NCBI RefSeq assembly: GCF_027244095.1
Contig: NC_069662.1
Span: 56,506,001-56,570,000, forward strand
Length of the DNA: 64,000 nt
Reading direction: 5' to 3'
From: Hemicordylus capensis
Lineage: Eukaryota > Chordata > Lepidosauria > Squamata > Cordylidae
In this document: positions 56,689-64,000 of the stretch, piece by piece
Numbering within the stretch: position 1 is the stretch's first letter
Layout: each line of letters begins with the position of its first letter
Position numbers and translations under genes: made by a program
The notes under the pieces: generated by a model
Database searches by the model: none
Told to the model about the DNA's origin: nothing
Seen by the model: the letters and a program-made list of their open reading frames with translations, nothing else

Positions 56689-58255
56689 ATGAACATGAAA
56701 ACAGTTGTTATTCTCCTAGTGCTGGCTTTGGCCACAATTTTTGCTTTAGTTTGTGTCTTGCTGACTAAGAAGGAAAAATACACAAGCTGTAGCTCCTCGA
56801 AGCTGCCGAATTCCCCTGAGAGCATTGACAATGAAAGGAGTGAGATCTTTGCTGACCTGACAGCTGAAGAGATGACCCAAGTGGTGAGCTACCTCAAGGG
56901 CAATCTTGGTGTGAACCTGGAAGATGCATTTGATGCGAAACCATCAGAGAACTGCATTTACTATCTGGATGTGTACCTCCCCACGAAAGCAGAGGTCCTG
57001 GGCTTCCTTGACCATGGAAGGAAAAAGCCCCCTCGGCAGGCATTGGCTGTAGTGTACTTTGGAGACCAGTTGGATCCAAATGTCACAGAATTCATAGTAG
57101 CTCCTCTCCCAAATCCCAAACACCATCGGGACATCACACTGAGGAAGTTTGGCAAGAAGGTGCCCTATCACAGCAGACCAGTGACTGAAAGGGAATATAA
57201 GTATATTGACAATTTTATTTTCCACAAGCTCTCCGGTGCCCCCAACTTCCTCAAAGAATGTTGTGAGAATGTGGAGACTAACTTGGCTACTCTGACCACA
57301 GCCCCCCGAGGGTTTGTGTCTGGTGACAGGGCCACCTGGTTTGTCCTGTTCCAGAATACAATTGGCAGTGGATACTACATCCACCCTATTGGCTTGGAGG
57401 TACTGGTGAATCACAGCAGTTTGGATCTCTCTCAATGGAAGGTGGAGAAAGTGTTCTACAATGGCCAGTATTATGAGGATCTGGCACATCTGGAAAAAGA
57501 GTTCAAAGATGGACGTGTGAAAGAGGTTAGAGTGCAGCTGAAGGATGATAGTAATTACCTGAAGCCTCCTGGACCTCTGGCTCATGCAGCTCCTTTGCAG
57601 TTTGAGCCTCAGGGGGTGCGCTACCATGTCATAGGCAGTCAGGTTGTCTACCAGTCATGGAGCTTTGTTTTTGGGATGAATGTGAACACAGGCCCACGGC
57701 TCTTCAACATCAGATTTGGCACAGAGAGGATTATCTATGAGCTGAGTCTTCAGGAAGCCCTTGCCGTTTATGGCTCCAACTGTCCTGGGGGGATGATAAC
57801 CAGGTACATGGATGGCAGCCTTGGCATCGGGAAGTTTGCTTACGAACTGGTTCGGGGCGTGGATTGCCCCTACACGGCCACCTATGTGGACCGACACTAC
57901 CTGATAGACTCTGACATCCCAAGACTGAACAAGAACTCTTTCTGCATCTTTGAGCATGACATGGGTGTGCCTCTGCGTCGCCATTTTTCTGACATGGGCT
58001 CCTTCTATTATGGGGGGTTGGTCAAATATGCTCTGGTCCTCAGAGCCATTTCCACCCTTATCAACTATGACTATGTTTGGGACTTCGTATTCTATCAGAA
58101 TGGTGCTATAGAAGTCAAGATCCATGCCACAGGATACATCAGCTCCTCATTCTTTGTAGAAGGGGGTGCTGCATATGGAAGCAAGGTTGGAGAGCACACG
58201 CTTGGAACTATGCACAACCATCTCATTAACTACAAAGTCGACCTGGATGTTGGAG
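56689..58255 (+). CDS. AOC gene 2, exon 1: membrane copper amine oxidase (AOC3-like); remaining exons outside window
   Basis: Encodes the first 522 residues of a second copper amine oxidase with the same layout as gene 1. The start at 56689 gives MNMKTVVILLVLALATIF, with a membrane helix at about residues 5-26, and lines up with gene 1. The catalytic base is Asp375 (YMDGSLG). The topaquinone precursor is Tyr460 in TLINYDY. Two copper ligands are His509 and His511 (TMHNHL). Ile458 replaces the Gly of gene 1 and is bulky like the Leu of human AOC3. The exon ends in phase 1 at the same place (LDVG) with donor GTAGGT. Exons 2-4 are not found in the 5.7 kb that remain; since intron 1 of gene 1 is 8.5 kb, they probably lie beyond the window. 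Same strand and tandem order imply a local gene duplication. Confidence 0.95.
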
Positions 58256-58934
58256 GTAGGTCCCCAGGTTACCTAAAATGCTACCACCACCCCACCCCTA
58301 ACTATGGAAATTATGGTGCATTAACCGGTGTTACATCCTGTTACAGGCAGGTTCTCTCCTGTAATCTTACTTCCCACTTCAAATCTAGATTTCCTCCCAA
58401 GGGAGCCCACATACTACCTTTGAAATAAATGTTGTGGTTTGCATGAATTTGTTTTAATATTCAGACCATATGTTTTGACATAGAGCAAGACAAGAGTTAG
58501 TAGGAGATGGGAATGAGGTGAGTGATGGGGCAAATCACTCCCTGACTAGGTTTATAAACTAGTAGTGTGTAATGCCCTCCTCCCCAGAGCAGGGTGGATC
58601 TATATCAAATGGGCTGAGATCCAGAATCCATGATGGATGCAAGGCAAGGCTGTGTTGATCAAACTGGTTTATTAAGCTTCTTGCTGGTGGTGCACAAAGG
58701 GTTCCGTCACCAGTTTCCCACCAAATACATTGGTTGCCAAAGGGGCTCATACAATCAAGGCCCCTTTTGACTCAGACTGATTGATCTTGTTCACAACTTC
58801 ACACAATTGTTCAAATCTAGGTTTAATGTGGGTTACCAACATTCACATGTTTTTGTGAACCCGTCCCAATGGGGGAATGCCAGATTCATCTTGGGCCATA
58901 GAACACCTTGGTGTGCGTTCATGCAAATATCAAT
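58256..58934 (+). other. AOC gene 2 intron 1, first part
   Basis: Starts with the donor GTAGGT. No repeat recognised before the SINE. Confidence 0.5.
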
Positions 58935-60325
58935 GTTGGTAAAGGTAAAGTGTGCCGTCAAGTCAATGTCAGCTCCTGGTGACCACAGACCCCCTGTGTT
59001 TGTCTTTTGGTAGAATACAGGAGGGGTTTACCTTCCGATACCTTGGTATACATTTCCAATATAATCTTAACTGGATATCTCAAAGATTGTATTCTATCTC
59101 TATTGCTCGTAAAACTCTCAACGCTCTTCTGCAATTCTACTATTCCAAAGGAGGCCAGTATATACCTATGGCTCTCCAGGTTTTTCGAGCAAAGATTGTA
59201 GCGCAATTACTTTATGGCGTCCCACTTTGGATTCAGGGGGTAACATCAGAGATGGAAATGGTTCAGTCATTATTTCTTAGGGCTATCTTTGCGATACCCA
59301 GATGTGTACCTTACTCAGCATTATGTTTGGGATCTGGATCCCTTACTTTTTTTTAAAAAAGCATGGGAACTTACTTTCACCAGATGGATTAAACTTTGCT
59401 TGGATATTCAGGAGCCCTCCTATTTTTTGTTTCTATGGAGAGACTCCTTTCCTAGCCCTTGGCTGTCATATGTCAACAACAAAATATTGCAAATGGGTCT
59501 ATCTCCTTCTGAAATTTTACTCATGGGAAATGAGAAGGCGAAGTTTACACTTATACAATGCCCTCATGACATTGAGCACCAGAATCTTGTTTCTAGGGGA
59601 ATAGGACCTGCTCTCCTCTATTTTTTGGTATCATGCCCCCTTCGGGGAATAGAGGTGCTAAATATTTAGCTTCCCTACACTTTTTAAAGTTTAGGATAGC
59701 TTTCACTAGGGCCCGTATGAATGTGTTGCCTTCAGCCCTTTTGGAAAAAAGATTTAACAAGGGATTGTCAGATTTTGGCCTATGCCCTTGTGGTGCAGGC
59801 CTCCCTAAAACAGTTTCTCATGTGCTGTTATATTGCTCCCTGTATTCTGATACTAGGAAAGAACTCATATTCCCTCTGTTAGAGCAATTCCCAGGAAAAG
59901 CTGACTCCTTTTATTTGAATTTTTGTCTTGAGGATCAAGATAATGAGGTTACTAAGGTGGTGGCAAAATTCTTTTATGTCGCTATTAAACTAAGATCCTG
60001 TTTAAGATCTAATTCTTAGGAGCTATTGTTTTGTCCTGATAATTATGTATTATATTACTGCTGGCATATTTTGCTTTTAATCTTGTTTTAATCTTTGTAT
60101 GTTCTCTGTATGGCCTATGGCTGTAATAAATTGATTCATTCATTCAGGAGGGGTTTACCATTGACATCTCCCATGCAGTATGAGATGCCTTTCAGTATCT
60201 TCCTCTATCACTGCTGCCCAATATAGGTATTTCCCATAGTCTGGGAAACAGACCAGCAGGGATTCAAACCGGCAACCTCTGGTTTTGCTAATCAAGTCAT
60301 TCCCCCACTGTGCCATTAGGTGGCT
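58935..60325 (-). mobile_element. Sauria-type tRNA SINE split by a LINE
   Basis: The Bov-B-like tail (AAAGTGTGCCGTCAAGTCAA on the + strand) and body are at 58935-59032. The rest, with GGTTTACCATTGACATCTC and B box GGGATTCAAACCGGC, is at 60145-60325. The LINE at 59033-60144 separates them. Confidence 0.85.
59033..60144 (+). mobile_element. 5'-truncated LINE (I/Vingi-like, tentative) with 15-bp target duplication
   Basis: CAGGAGGGGTTTACC is found on both sides (59018-59032 and 60145-60159). The plus strand reads RYLGIHFQYNLNWISQRL, then PMALQVFRAKIVAQLLYGVP. A C-terminal zinc-knuckle-like CPCGAGLPKTVSHVLLYC follows, as in I-group LINEs. It ends GTAATAAATTGATTCATTC. Frame changes show it is dead. 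The clade is uncertain; the insertion itself is certain. Confidence 0.8.
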
Positions 60326-63300
60326 AACCTATATTAAATCTAGATCTTCAGGGTGAGGAGCTGGTTTGGCCCGGCCCCCTTGAAGGCATCTGGTGATCTC
60401 CTGCTACAGCAGTTACCAGGCCTCCTCCATCTTCTGTTCATCCTTTCTATGTGGGGGCTTCCCTGCCCCTTGGATCCCAGTGAGTCAGAAGGGATGCCCC
60501 ATTGGCAGTCTCCCAGGCAAGTTGCAGCAGCCACCCACACCATGGAAAAGAAAACCATTTCCCACAAAACATGGAAAATAGCTTGGTTTATTCTGAGAGA
60601 GATTCAAAAACCTGGGCAAGAGGAAGGAACAAATTGTATGTTTTGGGTGCTGAATATACTCCCTTCCCACTATGTAACATGAAGAGTCCCATCGCAATGC
60701 TGCAGAGAAGCAGTCAGTGATGCAGCAGAGTTATTTAAATTGTTATCATCTTCTGGATTAACTTCCACAGCAACAGAAAAATTTTGGCAGCCTAAGCATT
60801 GCTAACAGACCCTCCCACGTTGGCTCAGCCCCCAGTTTGCCTTGCTTGTAACCTCAGCCATTCCCTTGCCTGTGGAAATTAGGAGCTGCAATGAGTTTGG
60901 AATATTCCTTTGTGCAACTCCCTGGAGGCCGCTCTGGACTCACATGCCCCATGACCCCTCAACAAATAGCAGGGAGCTGTTCTGAACAACAGTGGTGTCC
61001 CATGGAAAAGATAATGCAATGGTGTGCTATTACTTGATTGCTACTACTTTCCGATTGTACATTTCAGTATACAAAGGGCATAATAATACTTGGTTCACTT
61101 TATCCAGTGAGGTCAGTGAGATGTGTCGTCCAGTGGGTAGTCCTTTGGTTTGGGAAATCTGGATTCAAGCTTCACCTGTGTCTTCAGCTTTTTGTGTGAC
61201 CTTGGGTCTGTGTCTCTCTCTTTCTCTCTCGCCACCTTCGCACATAACGCCAAACTGGAGGTGAACGAGCCAGAGGTTCCATTTCGTGGTCGTCTGAATG
61301 CGTGAAACTGCGGTTTTGTCACAAAAGTGTCCCAAAGTTTTCAAGCCGAAAACGTAATCTGAATCTTTGGTTTGTAGTGAGTTTTGCTGCTCCAACCTGA
61401 GGTTTGAAGGTGGCATCATGTCGTCCAAATTCTGCCGCCGCCATAATCTGGGTTTTGTGCTGGGGCTGCTGCTAAAACCATAGAGAAGGAGGCTCAGACC
61501 AGTCCAGAAGAGCACCAGCTCTATGTTTTCTTGCTGGCCGCTTCTCTGAGCACTTGCTCCACCCGCTGCTCTTTCCACACTCCTCCAACCGTTGCCTGGC
61601 AACAGGGACACTACACAGCTGTGACCCAAGTTTCAAAACATGTCAAAGGGAAAAGCCACATTGGGGAATGCCTTCTTTCCACTGTGTCTCATATTCCCCT
61701 CCTTTGGCAATCTTCAGAAAAAGGGGGAGGGGATGAGAAAACTGGCACTTTGTGGAGAGGTCTCCACAAATCAAGTGATGAAAAAATATTTGAAGAAGCA
61801 CATGGAGTCCCGGTGGCACCCTAAACCAGGCAACCCGGTTGTTTCCCAACAAATGTAACACATGCCAGGGGAGAGATACCCGGGGTTTGGGTTGAAAGGC
61901 AGCCCCCAGAATTCTTGAGTGGCTCTGCTCTATTTTTTGTACAAATTAGTAGGGGAAAGGGGGCCAAGCCCCTTCCCCTGCAGTGCAAGCATGCAATCTC
62001 TGGCATTACTCATGAGGAGAACTGTGTTGGGGTACACTGGGGTGGATCGCTAATCATATGTGGTGATGTCCTTTCTCCCATGGACCACTTTCTCATGAGA
62101 GTGACAGGCCATAGAGAAACTAATGTGGGCTGGAGGACTGTCACTGCCCAGCCCCATTGCTAGATCCACGCAAGCCCCAGGGAAGGGTCCCATACCAACA
62201 CTTCTCCAGATCACAGCAATTGCCAAACAGCAGGAGTGAAAGCATTCACTCTGGAAGTCTGGTCATCCCTTGGCACATATGCATGTTGATTTATGCCCAG
62301 TGTAGCCACCCTGCCTGCCAGAGATAGCTGAAAATAGGGGCTCCCCTCATCCATGATTCCCTATGGCAGCCAATCTGCATATGTTGCAATGCTGGTCCCA
62401 GCCCAGGAATTTTGAATGTGTACTAGGAACCATCTCCAGTCTTCCCAGACTGAGCCCACAGGGAAATAGCCAGACACATGGAGTGGCCCGGGATCCTTAG
62501 GAGACTGTAAGGATTGCGTGTCGCGGGAAAGGCGAGGAGTATGAGTTCTATTTTTAAACCAGGCCCCACATCAACAGGGCCCCCTATTTTTGGGTGGTCT
62601 AACTCATGAGGGCTCAGTCCAACAGAGATCCAAAGCTCATGGAGCCTCTGGTCCTCCCCAGTGGACTGGCTTGCTCATGAGAGGGCTATCACCCGGTCAG
62701 CAAGCCAACACGGGGGCAGAAGCGTATTGGGGGTTCCTTGACTGATTTGACTGGGTCTGCCATCACAAGAGCATCCTTTGTCACAATGGATCAGACCCCA
62801 GGATCGTTTGCTTGGCTTCATATACATATTCCTTGTTCAAGACTGTTTGGCTGCAGGGCTTTGTGAGGGCGGCAGTGCAAGTGGTGTGAGAAAAAGGGTT
62901 TAAATGCTGTTTAAAAGCATTTAATGCCCTTTCGCTGTTGAGGGCAGGCTGTCCATGCCAAAAAGGCATGATCACTCTGGGCACGCCCCCTTGAAGATCG
63001 TGGTCAATGGCAGCTGCCTTGCTGACGCCTTGCTTGCAGTCTGGTGACTTGAGCGCTATGGAGCTTGTTGGGATGTGGCGCCCGCAAACTAGGAAGAGGG
63101 AGGGGCTCCTCTGCCCTGAAACCGGAGTTTGCCAAATCAGGATTGGAAGACTGTCTGTGTGACGATTTCTGGGCTCAAGAATTAACCTTCAGTTTGTCAA
63201 CCTGTGGTTTCATGCTATGTCCAAAAGTGGCCTCCCCCCTGTCCATCTCATATTTCCCAGTTTCCATCTGTATACAGGGAATAATAGTGAACAGCTCTTC

Positions 63301-63391
63301 TGGGCTGTTGTGAAATAAAACACAACAGGGATTATAAGGTAGGAATTTCAAGGAGAAGTAAATTCATCATCCCATGTGGTGTCTGCAAGGC
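60326..63391. other. AOC gene 2 intron 1, repeat-poor stretch
   Basis: No exon 2 of AOC type (expected words PWSPEH, KWGHERGYR) is present. A CT-rich patch lies at 61205-61235. The block at 61360-61400 resembles 63645-63690 (TTTGGTTTG, AGTGAGTTT, GCTGCTCCAA), which may be ends of one unrecognised repeat. Confidence 0.45.
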
Positions 63392-63530
63392 CAGGAGTCC
63401 CAACCTTGGATCCCCAGATACTGTGAGACTACTGCTCCCATCATCCCCAGTCACAATGGCTGAGGGCATTGTGACTGGGGATGTGGGAGCTGTGGTCCCA
63501 CATCTGGGGACCCCAAGTTGGGAATCCCTG
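63392..63530. mobile_element. hAT-type MITE, diverged
   Basis: Ends CAGGAGTCCCAACCTTGG and, inverted, CCAAGTTGGGAATCCCTG, with an inner inverted pair (CATCCCCAGTCACAATG and CATTGTGACTGGGGATG). No clear target duplication. Confidence 0.65.
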
Positions 63531-63766
63531 TTGTAAGACATTGGCTGCATTCGCATGTAATGGGGGACTGGAGATGGAGGGATCCACGGTTTCCTTACCG
63601 TTCCTTCTGAACCCAGCCAAATCTGATCCAGTCAACAAGAATCCAATTCAAACCCTTGGTTTGAAGTGAGTTTCGCTGCTCCAAATGGAGGGTCTAGGGA
63701 GCCACCTTTTCATCCGAATGCAGCACAGGGGGCTGCATTCGGGCAGACTGGAGTTGAGGGAGGAAG

Positions 63767-63769
<3 letters not shown>

Positions 63770-63813
<44 letters not shown>
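63770..63813. repeat. (TC)n microsatellite
   Basis: About 21 uninterrupted CT dinucleotides. Confidence 0.95.
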
Positions 63814-63816
<3 letters not shown>

Positions 63817-64000
63817 TCCCCCTGATTGGCTATGTAGGCTGTCCTTCTGTAAAGAAGGAAGCCCACACAGCCAGCGCCCCCACCTCTCTGCAGTCTTGCT
63901 GACAGTAGAGAGGATGCTATCCTGAACATCTGAATGCAGACAGGAGAGCAAGGGGTGTGTGTGTAAAACTGCAGGTCCATTGGACCCGTGGTTCCGCATT

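Noticed and set aside
57655-58125. 156-codon reverse frame within AOC gene 2 exon 1
   Set aside because: Antisense shadow of a conserved coding exon.

Overview
This is a vertebrate window, almost certainly from a squamate reptile (lizard or snake). The case rests on tRNA-derived SINEs of Sauria type with a Bov-B-like 3' tail, together with L2, CR1, L1, R4-like and I-like LINEs, a DIRS retroelement, many small hAT-type elements and a Tc1 relic. Most of the 64 kb is transposon-derived, and coding sequence is only a few percent.

The clear host genes are two copper amine oxidases of the AOC2/AOC3 (semicarbazide-sensitive amine oxidase) family, head to tail on the + strand. Gene 1 is complete: four coding exons (30380-31949, 40478-40763, 41556-41685, 48295-48579) join in phase to give 756 residues. 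The topaquinone tyrosine, catalytic aspartate and all three copper histidines are present. Only the large first exon of gene 2 (56689-58255) is in the window; its other exons must lie past the right edge. The two genes differ at the residue two before the topaquinone tyrosine: Gly in gene 1, Ile in gene 2.

Two other coding signals are less expected. At 11334-13738, three short exons with matched phases (a Pro/Ser-rich repeat exon, a 42-nt mini-exon and a Gly/Ser/Glu-rich last exon) look like the 3' part of an unrecognised gene. At 27629-27876 there is one well-preserved exon of PLEKHM1 (start of the RUN domain) with good splice sites, but the rest of that gene is not visible.

Layout: 1-5.3 kb, a broken DIRS element with its right-end inverted repeats; 5.3-11 kb, MITEs, SINEs and L2/CR1 ends; 11-13.8 kb, the unrecognised gene; 13.8-27.6 kb, MITEs, an LTR-like block, L1 pieces and hAT elements; 27.6-30 kb, the PLEKHM1 exon, a Tc1 relic, a SINE and a MITE; 30.4-48.6 kb, AOC gene 1 with introns filled by a nested L2 (33.8-38.1 kb) and a CR1 (41.9-45.4 kb); 48.6-56.7 kb, intergenic repeats; 56.7-64 kb, the start of AOC gene 2 and part of its first intron.

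All calls were made by eye from sequence and remembered family motifs. Repeat boundaries are approximate unless a target-site duplication is given.
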